The position numbers were made by a program, and so were the translations under genes. 64,000 nucleotides of DNA from JANQEU01 sp965242805 (GTDB lineage Bacteria > Bacteroidota > Bacteroidia > Cytophagales > Cyclobacteriaceae): contig CBDETD010000002.1 of the NCBI GenBank assembly GCA_965242805.1, positions 620,001 to 684,000 of the forward strand, given 5' to 3'. The notes beneath the pieces are model-generated. The model made no database searches and was not told where the DNA came from. It saw only the letters and a program-made list of their open reading frames with translations. This document shows, piece by piece, positions 9,874-19,154 of the stretch. Each line of letters starts with the position of its first letter. Position 1 is the stretch's first letter.

Positions 9874-9955
9874 AGTCTAATTATTTGGATATAAGGTAAT
9901 GAATTATAGCACTTATGTCGAAGTAAATTACAGGAATAGAAATTAACAACTACCA

Positions 9956-11176
9956 TCAATTATTATCGAAGGAATTTAGTGGGTTTAAGGTAGATGAAAG
10001 ATGATTAACAATTGGGTCTGTAATCAATTTACCTCCCTGATGTAGATGATCAATGTATTGATGAAGCAGTGAGGAATAAATACCCAATCTTCTATTCTCC
10101 AGGTCATTTCGGTATTCAGCCGAGTCAGTTATTAACTCAATTGATATTGGAAACTCCGTTGATTCCACGTTTGCCAGAAAATTGATTTGCTCATTTATCA
10201 ATTCCCACTGATCAATCATGCTTTCAAATCCGGATGTCAGGATCTTCAATTCCGTTCTTTGCTCTCTCAAACGATTTTCCAGTTCTGCCTTTTCTTCTAC
10301 CAATTCCAGTTGATCTCGTTGCAGATCCGCTTTGTCGACATTGAAAACTGGAATAGTAACACCCACCTGGTATCCAATATGTTCATTAAATTCATTTCCT
10401 CTTTGGACGTCATATTCAGCTTGAACAAATCCTATATTCCTTCGACTCTGTGCCTTCTCAATATCATATAGCGACTCATCTAATTTCTGTTCCTGAAGAT
10501 CTAATTGCTCGTTTACGTTTAATGAATTCGCAGAATCAAACAGGGATCTCCAGATTTGATCGACACCAACCAAAGCTTCCTCCTCTACAACTATGGAACC
10601 AACCTGTCCAGCTCTTTCACCGATCAATAGCTCGTTTACATCAAGCTTTCGTCTAAGGTCTATGAGTTTTAATTGTAACTCCAGAATAGTTTTATTGGAT
10701 TCCAAAATATCTTTATAAGACTCCGTGCCATTCTGTAATTCAATGTTGGCTAATCTCTCAAGAAATTTTAAGTATTCACTATTTATTTCTATCCGCTGGT
10801 TCAGGTAGTAATTCTCAATGATCAGGGAATACCTCATTCTTAAAACATCATTCAATTGTGCTGACTTTCTTAATGCTACAGTTTTGACCAATTCTTTTCT
10901 ATAGTTGGAATTTGCCCTGATCTCAAAAGGATTGATCAATCCAAAACGAAGTCTATAATCTTCTAATCCAATTTCCTGATCATTTGAACGAAGCCTCACT
11001 TCCAATTCTCTTAACCACGGAGAATTGAATCGATTCTCACTGAGGAATTTTTCCGCAGCATAAATCTCCAAGAGCTCATTATCTGTCACTGCGGACGAAA
11101 GAAACTCCTCCATTTCCAGCTGGCAATAAATAGTATGAGCCGCGGTCATAAATAGTATGAGGCAACAACATTTCAT
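9956..11176 (-). CDS. TolC-family outer membrane protein
   Basis: This protein resembles an outer membrane efflux factor: long amphipathic helices rich in Leu, Glu and Gln (residues about 90-215 and 250-350) in two halves, as in TolC-type channels. I chose the ATG at 11176, one base after the stop of the HlyD-like gene, because it gives a clean signal peptide (hydrophobic run CLILFMTAAHTIYC). An ATG at 11212 would add 12 residues and overlap the upstream gene. It is the third gene of the DUF4956-HlyD-TolC operon. Sequence similarity to TolC is by pattern only. Confidence 0.72.
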   Translation of the reverse strand: MKCCCLILFMTAAHTIYCQLEMEEFLSSAVTDNELLEIYAAEKFLSENRFNSPWLRELEVRLRSNDQEIGLEDYRLRFGLINPFEIRANSNYRKELVKTVALRKSAQLNDVLRMRYSLIIENYYLNQRIEINSEYLKFLERLANIELQNGTESYKDILESNKTILELQLKLIDLRRKLDVNELLIGERAGQVGSIVVEEEALVGVDQIWRSLFDSANSLNVNEQLDLQEQKLDESLYDIEKAQSRRNIGFVQAEYDVQRGNEFNEHIGYQVGVTIPVFNVDKADLQRDQLELVEEKAELENRLREQRTELKILTSGFESMIDQWELINEQINFLANVESTEFPISIELITDSAEYRNDLENRRLGIYSSLLHQYIDHLHQGGKLITDPIVNHLSSTLNPLNSFDNN

Positions 11177-11177
11177 T

Positions 11178-12170
11178 TCAATCAAATGGATAAACGTAAA
11201 CTTTTTCACCATTCAGAAAATTATTGTTCTCCGAGATTTCGATGAATACCTCCTGTCCATAACTTTTCTGATTTATAGTTTCATTTATTTTCTCAGGATA
11301 TGCAGTGATCCTTGATCCGATTTCCATCACCTGTCCAGGAACTTTGTATGTCCTGTTTCCTGATTGAACCCAAACCGTATCTCCGGGATTTACCTGATAA
11401 GAAATCCGCTCATTCATGAAGGCTTTTATCAATGTAGGCTTGGACTCATAAATATTTAATAGCGTACGGTAAGGTGGTATTAACTCTTCGAGTTGAACGT
11501 TCACGGATCCAATTGTACCACCGAATTTAGCGAACCTCGAGAGCTCATTGTATTCCTGTTGGATCTTATTCATTTCCAATTCCAAAATTTGAATTTGCTG
11601 ATTCAGTGTTTCTTCTTGTTGACGAAAATGATAGGCCTCAAAGTCATTTCCTTTGTTAAAAACCGATTGCAGTCTGACAAGTCTTGATTGCAGTTCATTG
11701 TACTTCCAGATCTTCGATGAATCCCTGATGAATGTCTTATTGGTTATTTCGCTTAGATTATTATTGAGTTTAGTCTCTTGCTCCATCTCAAAACTTAAAA
11801 GTTCAAGATCTGATCTTATTTTCATTCTTTCAGTCTGATACTCAAGGGATCTTATATCTCTATCATTATGGTATTTTCTCTCCAAAGTGACCAATTCGTT
11901 CCTGGCATTTTGGAGTTCCGCTTCAAGCTTCTCAAGGTCAAGGTCAAGGTCCGGTCGTAGTACTTCAATCAGTAGGTCTCCTTTTTCAACATCCTGTCCG
12001 GGTACTACATGGATCTTTTTGATAATTACCGGCTTTTGGTAACTGACAGCCGTTCGCTGTGATTCAACAATGGCAACCATGGCTTCCGTACTATCCCTGA
12101 AAAAAAATGAAACAATTATCAGAAAGGTGACTGTTACAATAAGGACGATATGGAACAGGTTGAACCTCAC
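11178..12170 (-). CDS. HlyD-like membrane fusion protein
   Basis: This 330-residue periplasmic adaptor has one N-terminal membrane helix (residues 8-25), a lipoyl half-motif with the pattern V-x-P-G-Q-D-V-x-K-G-D-L-L (about 55-67), a long coiled-coil hairpin (about 75-205) and a second barrel half (IGSVNVQLEELIPPY onward). Such adaptors bridge an inner membrane pump to a TolC-like channel. Here no ABC or RND transporter is adjacent. Instead the operon starts with a DUF4956 membrane protein, whose last codons overlap this start by one base. Confidence 0.82.
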   Translation of the reverse strand: MRFNLFHIVLIVTVTFLIIVSFFFRDSTEAMVAIVESQRTAVSYQKPVIIKKIHVVPGQDVEKGDLLIEVLRPDLDLDLEKLEAELQNARNELVTLERKYHNDRDIRSLEYQTERMKIRSDLELLSFEMEQETKLNNNLSEITNKTFIRDSSKIWKYNELQSRLVRLQSVFNKGNDFEAYHFRQQEETLNQQIQILELEMNKIQQEYNELSRFAKFGGTIGSVNVQLEELIPPYRTLLNIYESKPTLIKAFMNERISYQVNPGDTVWVQSGNRTYKVPGQVMEIGSRITAYPEKINETINQKSYGQEVFIEISENNNFLNGEKVYVYPFD

Positions 12171-12841
12171 TACATTAATTCCTCTCTACGAACCGATCGA
12201 ATTCGGAAGTTGACGGTGATAGCCTTCATTTCATCAATTATCTTTTTTGGATCATGATCCCTCCCCATTTCACATAAGTATTCATAATACACACCAGTTT
12301 GCCTGGTTCGAGTTTCAATCAGTAGTTCATTGTGAATAAACCTTCTAAGATTCTCCATTACAAGCTCCAGGTCCTGATCTTCACTTACTGTGAACTCAAT
12401 CCTTGATAGTGTGACAGGCCGCTTTCCGTAAGGAGAGAAATATAAACCGAAGGCCGCAAGACAGAATGTAGTTGTACCAGCCACGGCTATTGCATATCCA
12501 TAGACTCCTGTCGCCACACCAATAGATAAAGCGGCAAACATGAAGATTATATTTCTGGTATTTTGAAATTGTGTTCTGAATCGTATTACAGCCACCACCC
12601 CAATAATACCAATGCCAATTGCAAGATTATTTCCGACGGCCATCATAATGGTAGAAGTCACAATTCCACTCAAAACCATGGCCTGGAAAAAATGAAATGG
12701 GAAATCCAATCCACGGTAAGTTAATTTATACGTAATTGCTATGACTGAGCTTAGAACCAATGCCAATAGCAGCGAATAAATAGCTACCTGGAACGAAGGG
12801 AATTCATAAAAATTTGATGTATCTAGGAAACTATCTAACAT
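12170..12841 (-). CDS. DUF4956 membrane protein
   Basis: This 223-residue protein of the DUF4956 family has four or five membrane helices (about residues 20-140) including the conserved segment GVVAVIRFRTQFQNTRNI (about 79-96), then a cytoplasmic ferredoxin-like tail of about 75 residues (FTVSEDQDLELVMENLRRF). In other bacteria DUF4956 genes sit with CotH and VTC-domain genes. Here the CotH gene is divergent 59 bp away and no VTC gene is present. Function is unknown. It heads the operon with the HlyD-like and TolC-like genes. Confidence 0.85.
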   Translation of the reverse strand: MLDSFLDTSNFYEFPSFQVAIYSLLLALVLSSVIAITYKLTYRGLDFPFHFFQAMVLSGIVTSTIMMAVGNNLAIGIGIIGVVAVIRFRTQFQNTRNIIFMFAALSIGVATGVYGYAIAVAGTTTFCLAAFGLYFSPYGKRPVTLSRIEFTVSEDQDLELVMENLRRFIHNELLIETRTRQTGVYYEYLCEMGRDHDPKKIIDEMKAITVNFRIRSVRREELM

Positions 12842-12900
12842 CGAATACCAACAACAATTAGTTATTCTACCGTTAATTTAGAGGCAATATTACTACAACA

Positions 12901-14535
12901 ATGGTCAAATGCATTTTCAACAATATTATTTATCCAATTCTTTTCATTTTCCTCATTCAACAATCCTATAATGCTCAAGGTCAAATACTGACAAAATCAA
13001 ATTTACCAATCGTAGTAATCGATACAGAGGGAAGGGAAATAATAGATGAACCTAAAATCTTGGCCCACATGGGGATCATCAACAATGGTGAGGGATTGGA
13101 GAACAATATTAACGATCCATTCAATGATTGGGATGGAGACGTTGGAATTGAACTCAGAGGCTCCTCAAGTCAGTTCCTCTTTGAAAAGAAGAATTACGGA
13201 ATTGAGCTGAAAGATGTTGATGGTACGGATTCCTCATCCGTTATTCTGGGAATGGGAAAGGAGGAAGATTGGGTTCTCCATGGTCCCTATTCGGACAAAT
13301 CTCTAATTCGCAATGTTCTTACTTTCCACCTGTGGGAAGCTACTGGCCGTTATGGCTCTGAAACCCGACTCTGCGAGTTGATGATAAACGGGGATTATAG
13401 AGGTGTCTATGTAATGATGGAGAAGGTGAAAAGAGATGGAGACCGTGTGGATATCAGCAGATTGAATGAGAATGATAATGAGGGTGATGATGTCACTGGA
13501 GGATACATTATCAAAATCGACAAGTTTGACGGAACAAATAGTGGTGATGGATTTCAATCCGTGTTTCGCCCACCTCTCTGGGTTGAAGACTTCCAGGTGA
13601 TATATTATCAATTTGATTATCCCAAAGGACGAGATATCACTGATTCTCAGAGAGAATACATCGAGAGCTTCATGAAAGCTTTCGAAGAAACACTGGCTGG
13701 TAAAAATTTTCTGGACCCCATCATTGGATATAAAAGTCTAATAGATGTTGGATCCTTCATTGACTACGCTCTTCTCAATGAGATCACGAGAAATGTTGAC
13801 GGTTACCGACTTAGTACATTTCTTCATAAAGATAGGGATAGCAATGATCGGCGTCTGAAGATCGGGCCACCATGGGACTATAACCTGGCTTTCGGAAATG
13901 CAGATTATTGTGAGGGATTCAATACAGCTGGTTGGGCCTGGGACTTCAACAACTATTGTAACGGGGACTTTTGGTTGATCCCATTCTGGTGGAACAGATT
14001 CATGCAGGATGACGAGTTCATTGCAGGTTTCAAAAATCGTTGGGAGGAGCTGCGGGAAGGTAGGTTTCATTTGGATAGCATCATGGACTTTATTAATGAA
14101 AAATCCTCGGAACTGAGAAATCCACAAATACGAAACCGTCAAAGGTGGCCTGAAGTAAATCAATACATATGGCCTAATGCTTTTGTTGGATTGAGCTATG
14201 ATCAGGATATTCAGTATCTAAAAGACTGGATATCCGATAGAATTCTATGGATGGACCGAGAAATTGATAAAATGGAAGTAGTCACTGCTCTTGATGAAGA
14301 AGTAGACATTTCAGTATCACTCTATCCCAATCCAGCTGTTAACAAAATAGAATTAAAAGCTAAAAAAGAGATAGAAAGCATCCGCATCTTTGATATTAAC
14401 GGCCGTACTGTCTATTCCAATGATCCACAAAGCTCTACGGTGAACATTGACATTTCTGATCAACCATCAGGCCCTTACATTGTAAGGATAGTAATTGGAG
14501 AGAATAATTATGGGAAACTCCTGATCAAGGAATGA
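12901..14535 (+). CDS. CotH kinase-like secreted protein with T9SS sorting domain
   Basis: This 544-residue CotH-family protein starts with a signal peptide (residues 1-26). The CotH atypical kinase fold spans about 60-440, with DWVLHGPYSDKSLIRN, GVYVMMEKVKRDGDRVDI and KIGPPWDYNLAFGNADYCEG as family landmarks; the last contains the Asp that binds metal in CotH. A type IX secretion type A C-terminal sorting domain follows from about residue 467 (SLYPNPAVNKIELKA to the end). It is therefore predicted to be exported and attached to the cell surface. The DUF4956 operon is divergent next to it, a recurrent association. Confidence 0.9.
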   Translation: MVKCIFNNIIYPILFIFLIQQSYNAQGQILTKSNLPIVVIDTEGREIIDEPKILAHMGIINNGEGLENNINDPFNDWDGDVGIELRGSSSQFLFEKKNYGIELKDVDGTDSSSVILGMGKEEDWVLHGPYSDKSLIRNVLTFHLWEATGRYGSETRLCELMINGDYRGVYVMMEKVKRDGDRVDISRLNENDNEGDDVTGGYIIKIDKFDGTNSGDGFQSVFRPPLWVEDFQVIYYQFDYPKGRDITDSQREYIESFMKAFEETLAGKNFLDPIIGYKSLIDVGSFIDYALLNEITRNVDGYRLSTFLHKDRDSNDRRLKIGPPWDYNLAFGNADYCEGFNTAGWAWDFNNYCNGDFWLIPFWWNRFMQDDEFIAGFKNRWEELREGRFHLDSIMDFINEKSSELRNPQIRNRQRWPEVNQYIWPNAFVGLSYDQDIQYLKDWISDRILWMDREIDKMEVVTALDEEVDISVSLYPNPAVNKIELKAKKEIESIRIFDINGRTVYSNDPQSSTVNIDISDQPSGPYIVRIVIGENNYGKLLIKE

Positions 14536-14602
14536 TAGAATCAAGAATTTTGTGAACTGAATTAGTAGAATTTATTCACCAATAGTTGAGAAATACTTCA
14601 TT

Positions 14603-14839
14603 CTATCTCTCCCCTCCTTTTTCATCATCATTGAATAGCTCCTCTATCTTTTTCCGATCGTCTTCCGGAGTATCAGGATCAGCCATTATCCGCCATGCAT
14701 CTGCCCTCGAATTAATATCATACTTTAACAAAACGTTGCTTTGTTTTTCTTTTTTCCTGAGTCGCCTTCCTGCAAGGAAAAGTACTATTTGTATGACCAA
14801 TACGATTACAACCAGTATGATCAATCCAGTAGTATTCAT
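14603..14839 (-). CDS. Small single-pass membrane protein
   Basis: This 78-residue protein has one strong N-terminal membrane helix (residues 4-25, rich in Ile, Val and Leu), a basic RRLRKKEK stop-transfer patch, and an acidic tail ending DDEKGGER. It lies 9 bp after the DUF1349 lipoprotein gene and is the last gene of the sulfatase operon, converging on CotH. I do not recognise a family. Confidence 0.6.
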   Translation of the reverse strand: MNTTGLIILVVIVLVIQIVLFLAGRRLRKKEKQSNVLLKYDINSRADAWRIMADPDTPEDDRKKIEELFNDDEKGGER

Positions 14840-14848
14840 TTCGCGATA

Positions 14849-15562
14849 TTACTGACCTTTCCTTAGATTGGCCACGGTTTTGTTCTCAATATTGAAGTAA
14901 AGAAATTCATGTGTTGCCGAGGTGCCTACAGGACTTTGAGCTTCCAGTCCGACTTTAACTTTCAGGGCTTCGGGCAGAGTCGATAATCTGGCCATTTTAT
15001 ACTCTTTTCCATCATGTGACCAGTGCATAGCGTAGATATTTCCTTTTCTGATCATTCTCAACCACATAAATCCCTGGTTACCAATTACGACGCCGTTTGC
15101 ATCATCCGATACTCCCCTCGTCACAACCGTGACTATGGAATTTCCTGTGGCATCGGAATTCTCAAACGCAAACTTTATCCAGTTAAGTGAATCAATATAA
15201 ACCATTAATGACGTTGCATTCCACATACTGCTGAGATCAGGATTTACCAAAGCAGTTGCAACGAAATCTCCTTCCACTTCCCGATATAAAAGAGGAGCTG
15301 TCGAATTGATATCCGATGACTCGGGATCATTAAAATAATCAGTACCCGATTCCACGGTAACTGAAAGAACAGAATCGATTATTTCGTAACGAGTCGGTTC
15401 GTTAACCCATTTGAAGTTCCCTAGGTTTTCATCCTTCATTCCCAAGATCAAATTGGATGATTGATCAATGGTCACTTGGCTATTGGACTGCTCGATGCCG
15501 CTTTTGGTATCACAACAAATTAGAACCATGGTTAAACTGATCAAGAGCAAGTATTTTTCCAT
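14849..15562 (-). CDS. DUF1349-like lipoprotein
   Basis: The ATG at 15562 gives a 237-residue protein with a lipoprotein signal (LLLISLTMVLICC, Cys about 16-17). A longer in-frame version reaching 15805 would only read through the coding region of the next gene upstream. The mature part has the concanavalin-like fold of DUF1349/YesU proteins: NFKWVNEPTRYEI, a Trp-rich core with LNWIKFAFEN, and MWLRMIRKGNIYAMHWSHDGK. Such domains are often carbohydrate-associated. Co-location with a sulfatase fits breakdown of a sulfated compound, which is inference. Confidence 0.75.
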   Translation of the reverse strand: MEKYLLLISLTMVLICCDTKSGIEQSNSQVTIDQSSNLILGMKDENLGNFKWVNEPTRYEIIDSVLSVTVESGTDYFNDPESSDINSTAPLLYREVEGDFVATALVNPDLSSMWNATSLMVYIDSLNWIKFAFENSDATGNSIVTVVTRGVSDDANGVVIGNQGFMWLRMIRKGNIYAMHWSHDGKEYKMARLSTLPEALKVKVGLEAQSPVGTSATHEFLYFNIENKTVANLRKGQ

Positions 15563-15668
15563 AAAATGATGGTCTGTTCGGTTTAAAAGCTCTTTAAGAT
15601 AAACAATTAAGAACAGTAACTGAATTGTTGATCCAGTATCGCGATGAAGGAAAAAAAACCACCATTGT

Positions 15669-16085
15669 TCAGTTGGTTCTACGAATACCCAGGAAATAAC
15701 AAAGGCCAATGGCCATACTGACCAATGATGTAGAAATGATAAAGAGAAGACTATATGGGGCACTCGAAATGAATAGAGTAACCCAGCCCATGCCACGAAG
15801 GACATACACGGCAGAAATTAGGTAATTAACCGGTTTAACATATGGTAATTTGCTGATCAGCCCATTGGCTGAAAACGCATATAAACCCCAAATCAAGAAA
15901 ATCAATGCAATAATTGACGTTATAATCCCAGGATACCACGAACCCTCTTCTGCCAATGAAGCCATCTCTTCTCCTGCTCCAAGAGCTCGATACCAAGCTG
16001 CACCGCCGATAACCGTTGCCACATGTAGTATCGAGATCAGGACACTGGCGGATCCGCCGATTACAAGAAAATAATTCCCTTTCAT
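15669..16085 (-). CDS. Four-helix membrane protein in sulfatase operon
   Basis: This 138-residue integral membrane protein has about four helices (residues 5-30, 50-73, 83-103, 108-132). It has no catalytic motif that I can see. Its start overlaps the sulfatase stop by one base (TAATG), so translation is probably coupled. Family unknown. Confidence 0.7.
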   Translation of the reverse strand: MKGNYFLVIGGSASVLISILHVATVIGGAAWYRALGAGEEMASLAEEGSWYPGIITSIIALIFLIWGLYAFSANGLISKLPYVKPVNYLISAVYVLRGMGWVTLFISSAPYSLLFIISTSLVSMAIGLCYFLGIRRTN

Positions 16086-17863
16086 TACGGTTTAACCTTG
16101 GTAAATGAGATCATCCTCAAGTCGATTACCTTATTGTTTGCAATGTGGGTGGCCTTCATTGTGAGTCTCCCTCTTCCGCGAGTCAATCCCATCATACCTG
16201 CATTCATTACTTTAAAGTCCTTTACATAGGACTCAATCCTGGGGACCCTGTCGTTCTCAGCACCTTGTTCAGGAGGATCGTGGGCATCTTCAATCATGAA
16301 TTGCAAAGGAAGGTCGAATTTCAATTCCACAATGGATCCAACATCTGATTCCCTACATGTATAATATAATTCGACTTGATAGATCCAATCATCAAATACT
16401 TCAATATCCCAGGTGATACTGTCAGAAACTGCAATCCAATTAGTAAAGTACGAATCGTTGGGATATCGATTGGACCGTCTGATATTACCATGTGGTTTCC
16501 CATCCCTTGCTGGTAAATACGTTACAGGAAAATCAGGATGTCCTACGGGAATGGGCCGATCATCGATATCTGGTAACTCAGCTAAAACCTCAGAATTCCA
16601 ATTGTTTCGAAAATCAATTAAATCGGCGACAATGTCAGGATTTCGATCAGAGAGGTCGTTTACCTGCCCAATATCTTTCGAAAGATCATAGAGTCTGTTC
16701 CTGGGATCCAATAAGTACTTGTCACTCCTCACACTTGTTTTTCCCCGCCAGTAGCTAACAATTTTCCGTTCTTCCCAATTTGGTTCGTCCTCCAAGATCA
16801 ACTTCTTTAAACTCCTGCCATCCAGTTTATTCCTAGGCTGAATATCGATATTGACCAAATCAAGCAACGTGGGGAAAATATCAAATGCTGCGGCAATTTT
16901 ACTGACTACCCTGCCCTCAGGTATCACCCCTTTCCAGCTTATCACAAAGGGTGATCTGACACCACCCTCGTCATTCGATCCCTTGATCCCTTTCAGGCCA
17001 CCATTCCATCTCCAACCGTTTGGTCCATTATCCGACATGTAGACCACTATCGTATTCTCCTCCAGCCCGTACTCCCTAATAGCATCGGTCAGACGATCTA
17101 TGTTCCAGTCAATGTTCTCACACATCGCATATGCCGCCCTTGTATGATCAACATTTTCTCTGTCACTGAATCGGTGCTCAGGCATATCCATATCTTGAAA
17201 CTTAGCATACCATCGGTCAGGAACCTGCATTGGGCTATGAGGGGTATTGTATGGCAAATAGATCAGAAAAGGATCATCCTTATTGGTCTCAATAAAATTT
17301 ATAGCCCTGTCAGTCAGGTCATCAATGATGAATCCCTGACCTCTTGTCATTGTTCCATTATGTTCAAGAGGCGGATTGAAATAATTACCCCAATGTCCGG
17401 AAGTGAAGCCATAGAATCCATCGAATCCCCTACCCATTGGATGAAAGGGATATTGAGATCCATTATGCCACTTCCCAAATGCAGCAGTTCTATACCCTGC
17501 GGCCTGAAAGTAATCGGCAAATGTTTTTTCATCCAGATCCATTCTTTCTCCTCCCGCCGATGTACTGTAAACTCCACTTCGAACATGGTACCTTCCGGTC
17601 AATAATTCGGCTCGGGTAGGAGAACATACCGGGCTAACATAAAATCTTTTGAAGGATGTTCCGACTTTGAATAACGAATCAATGGTTGGAGTATTTAGGA
17701 TCGGATTACCACTAATACTCAAGTCTCCCCAACCCTGATCATCGGTAATGATCAACACCACATTGGGGGTTTTATAGTCAGTTTTACAGGAATGTAATAG
17801 TAGTAGGATTGCTAAGGCGATGCACCCTATGAATCTTTTCAAAAAGAAATTGACCATAACCAA
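16085..17863 (-). CDS. Arylsulfatase-type sulfatase lipoprotein
   Basis: This 592-residue sulfatase (type I, formylglycine) starts with a lipoprotein signal peptide with Cys about 26. It has the metal-binding pair D41-D42 in LIITDDQGWGD and the maturation motif CSPTRAELLTGRY, where C80 would become formylglycine. Further active-site landmarks are GKWHNG, LPYNTPHSPMQVP and VVYMSDNGPNGW. The C-terminal extension (from about residue 460) is unlike minimal sulfatases. It hydrolyses sulfate esters, probably of a polysaccharide, in the periplasm or at the surface. No formylglycine-generating enzyme is in this window. Confidence 0.93.
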   Translation of the reverse strand: MVMVNFFLKRFIGCIALAILLLLHSCKTDYKTPNVVLIITDDQGWGDLSISGNPILNTPTIDSLFKVGTSFKRFYVSPVCSPTRAELLTGRYHVRSGVYSTSAGGERMDLDEKTFADYFQAAGYRTAAFGKWHNGSQYPFHPMGRGFDGFYGFTSGHWGNYFNPPLEHNGTMTRGQGFIIDDLTDRAINFIETNKDDPFLIYLPYNTPHSPMQVPDRWYAKFQDMDMPEHRFSDRENVDHTRAAYAMCENIDWNIDRLTDAIREYGLEENTIVVYMSDNGPNGWRWNGGLKGIKGSNDEGGVRSPFVISWKGVIPEGRVVSKIAAAFDIFPTLLDLVNIDIQPRNKLDGRSLKKLILEDEPNWEERKIVSYWRGKTSVRSDKYLLDPRNRLYDLSKDIGQVNDLSDRNPDIVADLIDFRNNWNSEVLAELPDIDDRPIPVGHPDFPVTYLPARDGKPHGNIRRSNRYPNDSYFTNWIAVSDSITWDIEVFDDWIYQVELYYTCRESDVGSIVELKFDLPLQFMIEDAHDPPEQGAENDRVPRIESYVKDFKVMNAGMMGLTRGRGRLTMKATHIANNKVIDLRMISFTKVKP

Positions 17864-17940
17864 AATTATGACAATTCTTCATTTGTGAAGTATTGAATAC
17901 GTTATCCGCTGAATGCAACTATTGGATCTGAGATGAAATC

Positions 17941-18492
17941 TCAATTATTTCGAATGGCATTATCGAGAAGAAGGGAGATCAACTTGGCTACACTTGCCAC
18001 AGTATTGAAATGTTCGTTTGTGAAGAAATCCCTTTTGGAATGTTCAGAATCGATGATCCCGATCACCTCTTTCTTAAAGAAAATGGGAACAGTCAACTCA
18101 GATAATCTTGACTTATCATCGACAATATATCTGCTATCCAATGAGGTATCCTTTATGATTTCCGCTATGCCAGTTTCAGCCACCGCACCGACAATCCCCT
18201 CACCCACTTTTATGGATATCGGGTTTAATATGATCCGACCTTCCGGATTCTTGGGGCCGAAAGCCGCGACCTGATGACAGAATCCCTCTTTGACAATGTA
18301 GATCACACAATCTTCAAACCCGAATCGTCGGTGTAACTTATCAGTTACAATCCATGCGATTTCATTGAGGTCACTTATTCCGATCAGGTCTTCGGCAAAA
18401 TCATGAATGGATTGCAGGTAAAGCAGTTGCTTCCGTAGCTTCACATTTTCCGATTCCAGCTGATGAATTATTTCATTTTCCAAATAGTGCAT
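17941..18492 (-). CDS. GAF domain protein
   Basis: This 183-residue cytoplasmic protein has an N-terminal coiled coil (residues 1-30) and one GAF domain (about 35-178), recognisable from VGEGIVGAVAETGIAEII and SELTVPIFFKKEVIGIIDSE. There is no output domain, so it would act as a small-molecule or redox sensor through a partner. It is monocistronic, between the sulfatase operon and the divergent secreted protein. Confidence 0.85.
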   Translation of the reverse strand: MHYLENEIIHQLESENVKLRKQLLYLQSIHDFAEDLIGISDLNEIAWIVTDKLHRRFGFEDCVIYIVKEGFCHQVAAFGPKNPEGRIILNPISIKVGEGIVGAVAETGIAEIIKDTSLDSRYIVDDKSRLSELTVPIFFKKEVIGIIDSEHSKRDFFTNEHFNTVASVAKLISLLLDNAIRNN

Positions 18493-18736
18493 GTCTGGTT
18501 GTTTGGTATTCTTTTCAAAGATGGAATAACATTCAATATGGTATATAATGAATCGGTATGAAAGTAGATTATAAGCGAATGAATGGGCCAGAATGTCAAA
18601 ATAACGTATTTACAAAAGCGTTATAAGCGTTACCATACTTCATCCCTGATTTTTCCACCTCATCTGAACTTTTCACGGATTCAGTCATGGTCATTTTCAA
18701 GAGGATCTAAATACTATTAATATCGAGGAAACAACT

Positions 18737-19102
18737 ATGACTGCTATGAATATTAAACACTCACTTCTTTCAATATTGCTATTATTAGCATTATTGGTTT
18801 CCAGTGCAAATGACCTGGGCGAATTAAGTACTAGTGACATTAAAATGGAGCTCACCGACTTGTACTATGACATGGACGAACAGCTCAATGATGATCATGA
18901 AATCAACCGTGAAACTCTTAGGTTAAGCATGCAATATTTAACCGAGATCATGGATCGGGGTTTTATGGAATTGGAACAACAAATAGACTTTAGAAGTTTT
19001 GAGCAAAAATCTAACGAAGGAAAATGTCTAAAGGTCAATGACCTGATCGGATACCTTAATCTTTGCTCAGAATTCACTTATGGTATAGCAAAATCAAGAT
19101 AA
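18737..19102 (+). CDS. Small secreted protein, unknown
   Basis: This 121-residue protein has an N-terminal signal peptide (hydrophobic run SILLLLALLVSS, cleavage near residue 24). The remainder is acidic and helical with two Cys late in the sequence (C97, C112) that could form a disulfide. A GAGGAAA sequence 8 bp before the ATG at 18737 is an acceptable ribosome binding site. A strong terminator follows 22 bp after the stop. I do not recognise the family. Confidence 0.6.
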   Translation: MTAMNIKHSLLSILLLLALLVSSANDLGELSTSDIKMELTDLYYDMDEQLNDDHEINRETLRLSMQYLTEIMDRGFMELEQQIDFRSFEQKSNEGKCLKVNDLIGYLNLCSEFTYGIAKSR

Positions 19103-19123
19103 TTCCACAAATTATTGATTTGT

Positions 19124-19154
19124 AAAGGGACAACTGGTATTGTCCCTTTTTTAT
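19124..19154 (+). terminator. Intrinsic terminator
   Basis: A perfect 10-bp stem, AAAGGGACAA (19124-19133) and TTGTCCCTTT (19140-19149), with a 6-base loop is followed by a run of T. It ends the transcript of the small secreted protein and sits just before the stop of the converging sensor gene, so it may serve both directions. Confidence 0.9.

Noticed and set aside
13738..14163. Minus-strand frame of 141 codons opposite CotH
   Set aside because: Antisense shadow of the conserved CotH kinase domain.
15563..15805. N-terminal extension of the DUF1349 lipoprotein
   Set aside because: The extension overlaps the membrane protein gene in another frame and hides the lipoprotein signal that begins at 15562.
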